Source of the DNA: a virus | Reading direction: 5' to 3' (one strand) | IMG/VR virus record: IMGVR_UViG_3300027759_000056 | Coordinates: 1 to 64,000 of that record | Length of the DNA stretch: 64,000 nucleotides | Shown here: one piece after another, positions 7,194 to 15,120 of the stretch | How the letters are laid out: each line of letters starts with the position of its first letter | Numbering within the stretch: the stretch's first letter is position 1 | The notes under the pieces: model-generated | The model's input: only the letters and a program-made list of their open reading frames with translations | What the model was told of the DNA's origin: nothing | Databases searched by the model: none | Program-made: the position numbers and the translations under genes

Positions 7194-8787
7194 TTCCCTC
7201 ACTTATAACTTTACCAACAATATTTGTGGTATTAACCCATTCATCCATTGGTTTTGTTTCTTTAATACCACTCTCAATAACATCATCCACATATTTGGTA
7301 TGTGGTTTGGTTCTATCTTCTTGTCTGTGATAGTAGTTACCCCAATCCATATTACCTTCTTGAGAGGGTAATGGTTGTACTTCTTTAATACCTTTTTCCA
7401 AAACACTTGCGACATCATCTAATCTATGGTTTTCACGATATACAACAGAAAAATCCATTGGGTTGTATAGTGGAGTATGTGAGGGTATACATTGTTTAAC
7501 ACCATTTTTAATTACACCACCAACTCTACCTTTATGGTGATAAACATCATCATGGGTTTCTTTGATTCCATTTTGAATAACATCTTCTACAACACAAGAA
7601 CCATCAATTTGTAATGAGCTGTTTGTCAGTTTTACACCCTGTTTAATTACTTCCTCAACCTCATTATTTTGTTTTGGAGATTCAAGTTGATGAACCATTT
7701 TACCTTTCATTTCTATTGAACCCAAATATCCACCACCTTTAGTTTCTTTAACACCTTCAGAAATAATCCTATCAACTTTAGTTTCATCAAATAAAACACC
7801 ACCTTCAGTGCGTTTTATTCCACGTTCAATCACATCATCAATTAATTGTGGAATGTTAACGGTATTATTATCCGACAGAAAATCAAGGACTCCCAAAATA
7901 TCACCATCTTCACCAGGTGTTTTGGTTTCCTTCACCCCATTTTGAATGATGTCATCAACAGTCTTTGGGTGTCGCTCTGCATCTCGGTGAGTTTCTTTCA
8001 CCCCATTTTGAATGATGTCATCAAATCTTTCATCACCATCTAACCAATCACCATATTCGGTATGCTTAACCCCATTTTGAATGGCATCTTCAACCGAAGA
8101 TGGTCTAACCCCTTTGTGTAATTCAATTTCTTTTACCCCATTTATAATGGCGTCTTCAGCATCGGTATTCATAGAATCCCCGTTTCTTCGGGTCTTTTTC
8201 ACCCCATTTATAATGGTATCTTCAACATATTTGTTTTTATGATGTGTGGTGTCTATGGTGTGTTTCACCCCATTTTGAATTGTGTTTTCAACACTGATAC
8301 ATTGTTGATTTTCGTTACCTCGTGTGTGTTTCACCCCATTTTCAATGGTGTCTTCAGCCCTTTCCTGAGAGAGCAGGTCTTTTGAATCCTCGGTGTGTTT
8401 CACCCCATTTTGAATTATTGTGTCAACTACATCATTAGTATAGTATGGAGCATCTTTGGTTTCTTTAACCCCATTTTGAATGGTGTCTTCAACTTGGTGG
8501 GACTCATCTCGGGTATTTGACCCGGTGTAGTTCACCCCATTTATAATGGTATCTTCAACCCATTTGGTAATGTAGTTTTGATTTTCAACAACATCCAAAG
8601 AAAGAACCTTAAGTAAATTTTTGAAAAAATTGTAATTGTACCATAAAGTACCATCCTTAGTTAATTCAATAACCCATTTTTTTTCATCAGTAAAAATTAA
8701 CCAAGTACTATGATTGTTAACGTATTTATCACAACCCACAATAGCCTTGTCAATCATCTTATTAATTAGTTTACCTAAATCTTTCAT
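7183..8787 (-). CDS. Tandem-repeat protein, about 18 copies of [VA]EDxIxNGVKxT
   Basis: After an 80-residue N-terminal domain (MKDLGKLINKMIDKAIVG...), the protein repeats a 12-14 residue motif such as VEDTIQNGVKET. Copies are separated by 10-30 unrelated polar residues. Central copies are near-identical, C-terminal copies drift (VDDVIESGIKET, VGKVISEGTSI). There is no signal peptide or membrane segment. A TACCTTTG element precedes the ATG at 8,787 by 6 nt; the longer frame uses TTG. The layout suggests a multivalent scaffold, sponge or decoy. I recognise no described family. Confidence 0.75.
   Translation of the reverse strand: MKDLGKLINKMIDKAIVGCDKYVNNHSTWLIFTDEKKWVIELTKDGTLWYNYNFFKNLLKVLSLDVVENQNYITKWVEDTIINGVNYTGSNTRDESHQVEDTIQNGVKETKDAPYYTNDVVDTIIQNGVKHTEDSKDLLSQERAEDTIENGVKHTRGNENQQCISVENTIQNGVKHTIDTTHHKNKYVEDTIINGVKKTRRNGDSMNTDAEDAIINGVKEIELHKGVRPSSVEDAIQNGVKHTEYGDWLDGDERFDDIIQNGVKETHRDAERHPKTVDDIIQNGVKETKTPGEDGDILGVLDFLSDNNTVNIPQLIDDVIERGIKRTEGGVLFDETKVDRIISEGVKETKGGGYLGSIEMKGKMVHQLESPKQNNEVEEVIKQGVKLTNSSLQIDGSCVVEDVIQNGIKETHDDVYHHKGRVGGVIKNGVKQCIPSHTPLYNPMDFSVVYRENHRLDDVASVLEKGIKEVQPLPSQEGNMDWGNYYHRQEDRTKPHTKYVDDVIESGIKETKPMDEWVNTTNIVGKVISEGTSI
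7190..8560. repeat. DNA repeats encoding the NGVK motif
   Basis: On the plus strand a block near TTTCACCCCATTTTGAATGG recurs with about 40-60 nt of unique sequence between copies. Best-conserved copies lie at 7,930-8,550. The periodicity resembles a CRISPR array, but it is in frame within a long gene and spacer lengths vary. Confidence 0.75.
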
Positions 8788-8842
8788 TTGGAACAAAGGT
8801 AATAAAAAATTATGATACTAACAAACTATTTATAGAAACTAC

Positions 8843-9187
8843 ATGGAAATGACTTACACTGATAAAGCCATTTTGGAGTTATTGAATAACCCAAAGATTA
8901 TACCACCAAATGATATTATACACGAATACACCGTGGCATCACACAATGATGTAGAATTGTTGGTTATTAAAGTTATTCTTAATATTGATGTTAATAATAA
9001 AGGACAACGTGGTGATGGTGAAAGAATGTTGTATGAAAATAATTTTGACGCTTATAAACTTAGTGAAACCATTATTAAAAAAATACTTAGACCATTAGGT
9101 TTATTAAAAACAATATCTTGGGGAGTGTTAATTGTTATTGATGCTAGTGGTAATAGACTTGTTGAACACTCCATGATTAAAAATTAA
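8843..9187 (+). CDS. Hypothetical protein (114 aa), paralog of 9,494
   Basis: Central strand LLVIKVILNIDV, then YENNFDAYKLSETIIKKILRPLG. Corresponding segments in the protein at 9,494 are ILVIKMFLN and WENYNLDTAWWHAHIIPNRILKPLVG, indicating an old duplication. TATTTAT lies upstream. No function known. Confidence 0.65.
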   Translation: MEMTYTDKAILELLNNPKIIPPNDIIHEYTVASHNDVELLVIKVILNIDVNNKGQRGDGERMLYENNFDAYKLSETIIKKILRPLGLLKTISWGVLIVIDASGNRLVEHSMIKN

Positions 9188-9211
9188 ATTTTTTTCTTAT
9201 ATTTATACCTA

Positions 9212-9493
9212 ATGAAATACCTAATTACAGAAAGCCAAAAAGAAAACATTATTAAAAAGTATATCTTATCAAATTTTGATAGGGTTGATGATGTGTGGTT
9301 TACAAACAGAAGAAACGAAATTGTTATTAATGTTTTGGTAGATAATTTGGATGATGAGTTGACTAAAACAAACCTTTATGAGTTAAGACAAAGTATCATA
9401 AATAAGGCAGATAAAACTTTCAATTTGGGATATAACAGACCCAATGGAGGTTGGGCTTTTTCATTCTCACAAAAAACCATTCAAAAGTTTTAA
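9212..9493 (+). CDS. ITES-tagged small protein (93 aa)
   Basis: Starts MKYLITESQKENIIKKYIL, with TATTTAT 5 nt upstream. A short strand (IVINVLVDNL) and helix follow, similar in layout to its neighbours. The stop is directly followed by the next ATG. Predicted tag cleavage is after E7. Confidence 0.75.
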   Translation: MKYLITESQKENIIKKYILSNFDRVDDVWFTNRRNEIVINVLVDNLDDELTKTNLYELRQSIINKADKTFNLGYNRPNGGWAFSFSQKTIQKF

Positions 9494-9877
9494 ATGGAAC
9501 TTACAAATGTAATAGAAAAATTATTGAATAGAGATTCGTTTTTGAATCTTTTAGAAAATGATATTATTGAAAAATTTGAAGTTAGTGTTAGTCCTTTTGA
9601 ATCCAAAATTTTAGTTATAAAAATGTTTCTGAATACAACTACAGATGAATTTACAACTACAGATGAATTTACAGGTACCGGTGAATCCACACCTCGTTTA
9701 TCTGAGTGGGAAGTAAGGGGGAAATTATGGGAAAATTATAACTTGGACACAGCTTGGTGGCACGCACATATTATTCCAAATAGAATACTAAAACCATTGG
9801 TGGGTAAGGATTATTTTATAAAAATACTTCTTTTTGTTGTGGACAAGAATGGTATTCATTTATTTACTGAAAATTAA
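9494..9877 (+). CDS. Hypothetical protein (127 aa) with TTDEF repeat
   Basis: Paralog of the 8,843 protein. It differs by an insertion TTTDEFTTTDEFTGTGEST coded by an 18-bp tandem repeat. The start abuts the previous stop without a spacer, so translation is coupled. The repeat looks like recent slippage. Confidence 0.65.
   Translation: MELTNVIEKLLNRDSFLNLLENDIIEKFEVSVSPFESKILVIKMFLNTTTDEFTTTDEFTGTGESTPRLSEWEVRGKLWENYNLDTAWWHAHIIPNRILKPLVGKDYFIKILLFVVDKNGIHLFTEN
9635..9670 (+). repeat. 18-bp tandem repeat, two copies
   Basis: Unit ACAACTACAGATGAATTT repeats exactly twice and is in frame in the gene at 9,494. Confidence 0.85.
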
Positions 9878-9879
9878 TT

Positions 9880-10182
9880 ATGAATAAAGAAAATTTAGAA
9901 CAGGGTTTAACAAAACTATTAAAAACTTTTTTCACAAAAAAGTATGATAGAGATTTTTCTGATTTAACCGTTGTGTTAGATGAATATGAAGAAGATGCTG
10001 ATGATACTGATGATGAGGGTAATTGGGTTTCAGCTGAGAGTTATTATTTTACCGTATATTCAGATAATTTTGATGGTTCACAACCACTAATTGAACTTTA
10101 TCAATTATCTAGAGAATTGTTTGGAAATATAATAGGAAGTAAAAATTGGATTGAAATTGAATTCAAAAAATATCCCTTGTAA
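9880..10182 (+). CDS. Hypothetical acidic protein (100 aa)
   Basis: Helical N-terminus (MNKENLEQGLTKLLKTFF), an acidic loop (EEDADDTDDEGNW), then a strand YYFTVYSDNFDG. It follows the previous gene by 2 nt in the same operon. The layout resembles the paralogous pair upstream. No family recognised. Confidence 0.6.
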   Translation: MNKENLEQGLTKLLKTFFTKKYDRDFSDLTVVLDEYEEDADDTDDEGNWVSAESYYFTVYSDNFDGSQPLIELYQLSRELFGNIIGSKNWIEIEFKKYPL

Positions 10183-10213
10183 TTTATCAAACTTATACTA
10201 TATTAGAAATATC

Positions 10214-10399
10214 ATGGAAAAAAACGAAGCGAAAGCACAAGCCTATAATAATCTTTTATTTCAACATTCAAGATTGGAGGAACAAATCAGACAAATCAAA
10301 GCAGAAAACTTTGACTTAACAAAACAAGATGTTGAAAAAATTGACAGAATTAGATTCCAACAACAAATGTTGATGGCTGAAGTTCAGAAATTATTCTAA
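10214..10399 (+). CDS. Small coiled-coil protein (61 aa)
   Basis: Start MEKNEAKAQAYNNLLFQHSR; a longer frame would add 21 residues overlapping the previous gene. The whole protein is a predicted amphipathic helix with heptad-like spacing (LEEQIRQIKAENFDL). It overlaps the next gene by one base (TAATG). Confidence 0.6.
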   Translation: MEKNEAKAQAYNNLLFQHSRLEEQIRQIKAENFDLTKQDVEKIDRIRFQQQMLMAEVQKLF

Positions 10400-10536
10400 T
10401 GAGAATAATCCTTTTATTATTAATCACAGTTTTTTTATTTGGTTGTAGTAGAAAACACTTCAATAGAAAACATCCATACCAACCAAAAAGGGTAAAATAT
10501 CTTGACTCAAGATATGAAAGATGTTATCAACCATAA
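10399..10536 (+). CDS. Small lipoprotein (45 aa)
   Basis: MRIILLLLITVFLFGC is a signal peptide with lipobox LFGC (Cys16). A short basic, Tyr-rich mature part follows. The start overlaps the preceding stop as TAATG. Its size and export signal would fit an outer-membrane spanin partner, but no inner partner is adjacent. Confidence 0.55.
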   Translation: MRIILLLLITVFLFGCSRKHFNRKHPYQPKRVKYLDSRYERCYQP

Positions 10537-10556
10537 TTTTGTGATATTTATTAAAC

Positions 10557-10772
10557 ATGTCAAGAAAAAAATTAATTACCGAACAATATGGTGACGAGGT
10601 TGACTTATTCAAACTTGCAGCATCTTATTACAAAAAACATGGTATGGAAAGAACCAAAAAGGTTTTGACTAAAATTATGGATACTTTGGAAAAAAGAGAA
10701 ACCCCTGATAGAGCACCTAAAGATGTTTTTCCGGGTAAACACTATATCGAAGAGGTAAAAAAAAAGACGTGA
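10557..10772 (+). CDS. LITE-tagged protein (71 aa), possible frameshift donor
   Basis: MSRKKLITEQYGDEVDLFKLAAS carries the tag; TATTTAT is 5 nt upstream. The frame ends at TGA just after a run of nine A (10,757-10,765). A -1 slip there would enter the next frame and append a zinc ribbon. The body ends PGKHYIEEVKKKT. Confidence 0.7.
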   Translation: MSRKKLITEQYGDEVDLFKLAASYYKKHGMERTKKVLTKIMDTLEKRETPDRAPKDVFPGKHYIEEVKKKT

Positions 10773-10957
10773 CGTGTGATAATTGTGGTTGGTCATGGGA
10801 CATTGAACCTAATGACAAACACCCTTATCTTTGCCACCAATGTGGGCACGTAAATAAAAAGACTGAATCTAAAGAAGGTGCTGGAGCGTACGACGCACCA
10901 GCCTTTTCTATGAAACCTGACCATGTTCATTTCAGAAATGTTAAAAATAGGTTTTAA
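10769..10957 (+). CDS. Zinc-ribbon domain protein (62 aa)
   Basis: Two CxxC pairs (CDNCGW and CHQCGH, 17 residues apart) form a zinc ribbon of the CDNCGWSWDI type, which I associate with large phages. If free-standing it starts at GTG overlapping the previous TGA. The A9 run upstream makes a -1 frameshift fusion to the tagged protein plausible. An assembly homopolymer error is the simplest alternative. Confidence 0.6.
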   Translation: MTCDNCGWSWDIEPNDKHPYLCHQCGHVNKKTESKEGAGAYDAPAFSMKPDHVHFRNVKNRF

Positions 10958-10961
10958 CAAG

Positions 10962-10968
10962 TATTTAT
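10962..10968 (+). promoter_or_regulatory. Phage-type promoter motif TATTTAT
   Basis: Type example of the second promoter class: TATTTAT ends 5 nt before ATG 10,974. There is no TAnnTTTG and no ribosome-binding site. Confidence 0.6.
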
Positions 10969-10973
10969 AAGTT

Positions 10974-12350
10974 ATGAAAGTAATTCTTACCGAATCTCAA
11001 ATTAATAGAATTTTAGAACAAAACAATGATTTGATTACAACAATCAAACAAATGGGTTTTGTTCCATCAGGAAATGCAATATTCAAACACAGTCAAAAAC
11101 CTGAATTAACTTTAACCTTAACTGGTGATTATATTATTGTAAAAGATAATGGTAAAGAAATTACAAAAATTAAAACAAGTGAAATTGAAGACTTGGAAGG
11201 TACCATTAAATCAACATCATTAAAAGAACAAGTTGCTCAAGGTGCTCAAGGTGACCCTTATGAATATAAAAAAGAAGGTGGGTATTACTATGCAAGGAAA
11301 AAAGGTTCCAAAAATTGGATACTAACACGAGGTAATATGGCTGATTCAATAGAAAAAAAAATATTTGCAAACAAACAACCAAAAAATCCAACTCAAGTAA
11401 ATCCAACTCAAGTAAATCCAACTCAAGTAAAAACTGAAAAAAAATATTGTCCAGCACATCCTCAAAGTGCCGATGTTAATCCAAACTTAGAAAAAAATTA
11501 TCAAACAGAAGCTGCAAAATTAATTGGTAAGGGCATCCCAACAAGAACTAGTTGTGAGATTTCATTTATTAAATTAAGACCAAAATTTTCTAATAAATCT
11601 TTTTTTGTATTTGATGGTTCTCAAAACTTAATTTATTTATTTGATAAGACAGGAAATTTTGTTGCTAAAAGTTATGTATTGGATGGTGCTGATGCACAAT
11701 CACAAGACACCAAAAAAATTGCACAAGCTCTTTGGACATGGCAACAACAAGTTGAAAGTTTGGGTTTCAAATGGGACCCAAAAATGCAAAAATATTTAGA
11801 TAAGACTAATAAAAATAGAACTTATAGTAATGATTTAATTTACAATAGTATTGATAAAAATGACACTAGATTTTTTCCTAAAGGTGTGTATTCAATTGTT
11901 GGGTTATCAACAGATAAAGAATATGCTGGTGGACAAGATAATTTATTCAGAGTTGAAACATTAGATGGTAAAAAAATTGCCCAAGCAATTCACGGTTTTT
12001 ATAACGAAGCACCAAGAGTTGCTGCGTTAGAAGAATTAAAAACCAAAATGGGTACAAGTGCATCTCCAAAATCAGCATCAGTTCCACAAGAATTTTTGAG
12101 TATGGTTGAGAAATATAAATCCACTCAAAAATTTAATAAATCTTATGGTTGTGTTAATCTACCAACAGATTTCTTAAAAATTGCTAAACCATACGCTGTG
12201 GGAGCAATGTTATTTGTTATTGGTGAAACTCAAAATAATTATTTGGTTCAAAACGCCAACACATTCTTCCAAAAAATGGGTAACGCTGAAAATTGTTCAG
12301 ACCCAACATCTTTAGGTACGGAACTTCCAAATTTGGAAATGACCGCTTAA
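10974..12350 (+). CDS. LTES-tagged L,D-transpeptidase-like protein (458 aa)
   Basis: Opens MKVILTESQINRILEQNND. A linker with three NPTQV repeats lies near residues 138-153. The C-terminal half resembles a YkuD-type catalytic domain: a histidine in IHGFYNE (about residue 339) and SYGCVNLP with Cys393. L,D-transpeptidases use Cys and His to attack peptidoglycan cross-links. With the tag and TATTTAT 5 nt upstream, I infer a virion enzyme that modifies the wall at entry. An endogenous cross-linking role in lysis control is possible. Confidence 0.7.
   Translation: MKVILTESQINRILEQNNDLITTIKQMGFVPSGNAIFKHSQKPELTLTLTGDYIIVKDNGKEITKIKTSEIEDLEGTIKSTSLKEQVAQGAQGDPYEYKKEGGYYYARKKGSKNWILTRGNMADSIEKKIFANKQPKNPTQVNPTQVNPTQVKTEKKYCPAHPQSADVNPNLEKNYQTEAAKLIGKGIPTRTSCEISFIKLRPKFSNKSFFVFDGSQNLIYLFDKTGNFVAKSYVLDGADAQSQDTKKIAQALWTWQQQVESLGFKWDPKMQKYLDKTNKNRTYSNDLIYNSIDKNDTRFFPKGVYSIVGLSTDKEYAGGQDNLFRVETLDGKKIAQAIHGFYNEAPRVAALEELKTKMGTSASPKSASVPQEFLSMVEKYKSTQKFNKSYGCVNLPTDFLKIAKPYAVGAMLFVIGETQNNYLVQNANTFFQKMGNAENCSDPTSLGTELPNLEMTA
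11385..11429 (+). repeat. 15-bp tandem repeat, three copies
   Basis: AATCCAACTCAAGTA is repeated exactly three times in frame and encodes NPTQV units in the interdomain linker. Confidence 0.9.
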
Positions 12351-12390
12351 TTTATTTTTATATTTAACATTTTTTCATTACCTTTGAGGT

Positions 12391-13020
12391 ATGAGAAATC
12401 TTTTATTTGTTTTAATGGTTTTATTCATTTCTTCTTGTGAAAAACAAGAGACTTCAGTAGTTGTAAAACCAAAGGTTGTTAAATCTGTTAAAACCCAAAA
12501 AACTATATTTGTTGTTCCTATGGGTAAAACCAGTAATTTTGATGTTAACTACATTGTTAATGAACTAAAACAATTTTACAAATGTGATGTTAAAGTATTA
12601 CCTAAAGTTGAAACACCTGCAATTGCCAAAGTAAATGGTTTGAAAAGATATAGAGCTATCGATATTTTGAATTTCTTATCTACTAAGTACAAAAAGAATA
12701 ACGGAAAAGTATTGGCACTTACTGATGGTGATATTTGTACTGATAGAGAACTTAACGGTATTGTATATAAAAATTGGGGTGTATTTGGATTGGGTAGATT
12801 AAACGATAAACCTTGTGTTATCTCAACTAACAGATTCAAAACAAACTATTACGACAGGTTGTCAAAAGTAACCATCCATGAAATTGGTCATACCTTGGGT
12901 TTAAGTCACTGTGATAACGATAAGAATTGTCTTATGAGTGATGCTAAAGGTAAAGGTGGACAAGTAGATTCTGAGAAAAAATGGATGTGTGATAAATGTA
13001 GAAAAAAAATAAAATTATAG
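12391..13020 (+). CDS. Archaemetzincin-like metalloprotease lipoprotein (209 aa)
   Basis: Signal peptide with lipobox ISSC (Cys16). The C-terminus has HEIGHTLGLSHC, a Cys six residues later, CLM, 17 residues, then CDKC. This follows the archaemetzincin signature HExxHxxGx3C...CxM-x17-CxxC, with one extra residue between the first two cysteines. It should be a zinc protease anchored in the envelope. TACCTTTG ends 4 nt before ATG, so it belongs to the host-type class. Its substrate is unknown. Confidence 0.75.
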   Translation: MRNLLFVLMVLFISSCEKQETSVVVKPKVVKSVKTQKTIFVVPMGKTSNFDVNYIVNELKQFYKCDVKVLPKVETPAIAKVNGLKRYRAIDILNFLSTKYKKNNGKVLALTDGDICTDRELNGIVYKNWGVFGLGRLNDKPCVISTNRFKTNYYDRLSKVTIHEIGHTLGLSHCDNDKNCLMSDAKGKGGQVDSEKKWMCDKCRKKIKL

Positions 13021-13033
13021 TATTTATAATCAT

Positions 13034-13348
13034 ATGGGACGTTTCATTCTAACTGAAGAAGATAAAAAAGAAGTCATGAACAATTACTTTGGTGAATTTA
13101 ACCAAAAGTTTTACGATTTTCTAAAGTCCAACATTGAAGTCGAGTCTCACAATACCGAACATTACCCAAGACCTTTTGTTCTATTGTATATTGATGGTAA
13201 ATCAAAAATACTTAATGATTCAAAAAAATACTTGGTAAGTAAAATAGTTAGTGTATTCTCAGATGATTTTCCAAATGTTCCTGAGTCATCGTTAAGACTT
13301 ACCGCAAAAAAGTTTATTGACGAACTCAAAAAAGAATATTACGGTTAA
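13034..13348 (+). CDS. LTEE-tagged small protein (104 aa)
   Basis: MGRFILTEEDKKEVMNNYF starts 6 nt after TATTTAT. The body alternates strand (FVLLYIDGKSKIL) and helix like other small tagged proteins here. Tag cleavage is predicted after E8. Function unknown. Confidence 0.7.
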   Translation: MGRFILTEEDKKEVMNNYFGEFNQKFYDFLKSNIEVESHNTEHYPRPFVLLYIDGKSKILNDSKKYLVSKIVSVFSDDFPNVPESSLRLTAKKFIDELKKEYYG

Positions 13349-13398
13349 TTGCAATTTTCTTCACATACAAATATTTATTTACAAGTCCCCTATTACAC

Positions 13399-13414
13399 TT
13401 AGTGAATAAACCTT
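13399..13414 (+). promoter_or_regulatory. Third upstream motif TTAGTRAATAAAC, copy 1
   Basis: TTAGTGAATAAACCTT precedes the gene at 13,437. Related copies lie at 42,039 (TTAGTAAATAAACTT) and 62,433 (TTAGTAAATAACACTT), each shortly upstream of a gene. It may be a further promoter class. Confidence 0.35.
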
Positions 13415-13436
13415 AAATTTTAATGTATGGAAGACA

Positions 13437-13811
13437 GTGAACCGATTAGAAACTACAGCAACAGCATTTATCAAGCCATCATACAGGTTTATAGACAAAC
13501 TTGGGGTAACCATGTTCAAAGAGGGTGATGATACCTCTTATCTATTAACATTATTTGTTGACCCTTATTCTTTAAGAAAATATTTGGAAATAAGTCCCAA
13601 TTTTATTAGTGGTACTGGTAAAATCAAAAAAGATTTAACGGACAGACCATTTAACTCATTTACACAAATTGTCGATGAGACAAATTCAACAAGTGTTAAC
13701 AACGCTAAAAAATTAACACAGAATATTAAAAAAGATTTCTATTTGGCAAGAAAAATGTCAGGAGTTGAATTTCCATCGGGTTTAGTTTCATTGCGTATTG
13801 TTTTTCAGTAA
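13437..13811 (+). CDS. Hypothetical protein (124 aa)
   Basis: The frame begins at GTG; the nearby ATGs at 13,423 and 13,427 lie in other frames and give at most a 33-residue peptide. A strand segment LLTLFVDPYSL resembles DVTLYVDPNIL in the protein at 36,581. Start choice is uncertain and a sequencing frameshift near the N-terminus cannot be excluded. Confidence 0.55.
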   Translation: MNRLETTATAFIKPSYRFIDKLGVTMFKEGDDTSYLLTLFVDPYSLRKYLEISPNFISGTGKIKKDLTDRPFNSFTQIVDETNSTSVNNAKKLTQNIKKDFYLARKMSGVEFPSGLVSLRIVFQ

Positions 13812-13832
13812 AACTTTATTTATCTTTGTTTC

Positions 13833-14135
13833 ATGATGTCAAAACAAAAAAAATCTGCTTACAATTTCGCTTATAAAGTTGGTATTACTGTGTTTGTAAT
13901 TTTAGTGGGAATAGTTTCACTTATTGTCATTACTCTAACAAAATCTTGTAATACTTTTACAAAAACAAACATCCAACATCATGATTCTCTTATAACTATG
14001 ATGGATACGGTATATCTACCAAATCCAAACGCTGTTAAAGTTGTTATTCACGATACTGTTTATAAAACAGCGACGTGTAACAAAAAACATTGTGATGTTG
14101 TAAAAACTACTAAGGATACGTCAAAGTCTAAATAA
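13833..14135 (+). CDS. Single-pass membrane protein with extracytoplasmic tail (100 aa)
   Basis: A short basic N-terminus, one transmembrane helix (VGITVFVILVGIVSLIVITL), then about 60 polar residues with CNKKHCD. TATCTTTG ends 4 nt before ATG. The layout matches an inner-membrane spanin or similar anchor; no partner is certain. It overlaps the convergent gene by 8 nt. Confidence 0.6.
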   Translation: MMSKQKKSAYNFAYKVGITVFVILVGIVSLIVITLTKSCNTFTKTNIQHHDSLITMMDTVYLPNPNAVKVVIHDTVYKTATCNKKHCDVVKTTKDTSKSK

Positions 14136-14409
14136 TGTCGTAACTTGCTTGGACAACAATTTTTAGTCCACCATTTTTTCCGTTAACAAACTCATACGCT
14201 TCTTCTATTAACCAACTAATATTTTCTGGCCAATAATTCATTGATGTTTCAGGGTCAGTTAAATAAACTTTTGCCGTAATTTGTTGTGATTTTGTTTGTG
14301 AAAGTGGAAACGCTTTAATTAATTCTATTCTTGAACCCTCACCGAAGAACAACTCCATTTTATTTTTTATACCACGATTGCAGTATGATTCCATCATTGC
14401 GAGTTTCAT
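14128..14409 (-). CDS. Hypothetical protein (93 aa)
   Basis: Helical N-terminus, a strand QITAKVYLTDPE, a helix ENISWLIEEAYEFV and a terminal strand LKIVVQASYDII. The strand-helix-strand layout matches the loose family of small proteins at 6,564, 8,843 and 9,494. Confidence 0.55.
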   Translation of the reverse strand: MKLAMMESYCNRGIKNKMELFFGEGSRIELIKAFPLSQTKSQQITAKVYLTDPETSMNYWPENISWLIEEAYEFVNGKNGGLKIVVQASYDII

Positions 14410-14505
14410 AGTAAAAATATAATTTTAATTTAAGAATAAAAAAGTAAAAATCGGCATATTTATACTAGCTTAGCATTTAGTCTAGCAGCTTTAATAGCTT
14501 TTTAA

Positions 14506-14763
14506 TTATTTAGCATTTGTTATTATTTTCCAGCCATTTCTTAAATGCGGCATTTTATTAGTTTCTTCTTTAATTAAAGAATAAGCTTCGCATTTCATAT
14601 TAAAAAAATTTTCTGGTAATGGAGTAGTTTCTACTACTATGGTTGGGTCCATGTAAATTGATTGATTATCTTTTTCCCTACAATCAAACGTTATTGATTT
14701 TAGAAATGAATATTTCTCGACTAATTTATCACTAACTTCTTTGCTTATTGGACAGGTAATCAT
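14506..14763 (-). CDS. Hypothetical protein (85 aa)
   Basis: MITCPISKEVSDKLVEKYSF with a strand DPTIVVETTPL and a helix. On its strand TATTTAT ends 5 nt before the start. It is transcribed toward the 14,128 gene across a 96-nt AT-rich gap in which I see nothing. Confidence 0.55.
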   Translation of the reverse strand: MITCPISKEVSDKLVEKYSFLKSITFDCREKDNQSIYMDPTIVVETTPLPENFFNMKCEAYSLIKEETNKMPHLRNGWKIITNAK

Positions 14764-14810
14764 GATAAATAAATATCTCTTTATATTTATAATTAATAAA
14801 TTACCTTACT

Positions 14811-15053
14811 ATGAACTTTTTTATGAAACTAATGGGTGATGGTTCTGATGTATCTTCTAAAAGATTCTCAGGTATCATTACATTGATTAACTTAATCGGA
14901 TTGGCTTATGTTGCGACAATTAAATCAGGTACAACACCTGAATATATGTTTGACACATTAGCTCTTTTATGTGGTGGTTTCTTAGGTTTAACAACTGTTG
15001 AAGCTATTTTTGCGAAGAAAAAAAATCCTGAACCTAAAAAGGATGGTGAATAA
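14811..15053 (+). CDS. Holin-like membrane protein (80 aa)
   Basis: Two hydrophobic helices (FSGIITLINLIGLAYVATI and MFDTLALLCGGFLGLTTVEAIF) are separated by a short loop, with a charged Lys/Glu tail. Size and topology match small class II holins. It ends at a strong terminator. Lysis enzymes encoded nearby on the other strand support the idea, but topology is the only direct evidence. Confidence 0.55.
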   Translation: MNFFMKLMGDGSDVSSKRFSGIITLINLIGLAYVATIKSGTTPEYMFDTLALLCGGFLGLTTVEAIFAKKKNPEPKKDGE

Positions 15054-15073
15054 CCATCAGTGAAATTAAATTT

Positions 15074-15107
15074 AACCCCTTAAATTTGACGTTTAAGGGG
15101 TTTTTTA
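15074..15107 (+). terminator. Intrinsic terminator
   Basis: AACCCCTTAAA pairs with TTTAAGGGGTT (11 bp) and is followed by a T-run. Confidence 0.85.
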
Positions 15108-15120
15108 TTATCTTTGTAGT

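Noticed and set aside
7900-8560. Regularly spaced DNA repeats resembling a CRISPR array
   Set aside because: The repeats are in frame within a 534-codon gene, spacers vary in length and are coding, and no cas gene is present.
13423-13524. 33-residue frame starting at ATG 13,427
   Set aside because: It overlaps the longer GTG-started frame, has no feature of its own and no well-spaced promoter; a frameshift remains possible.
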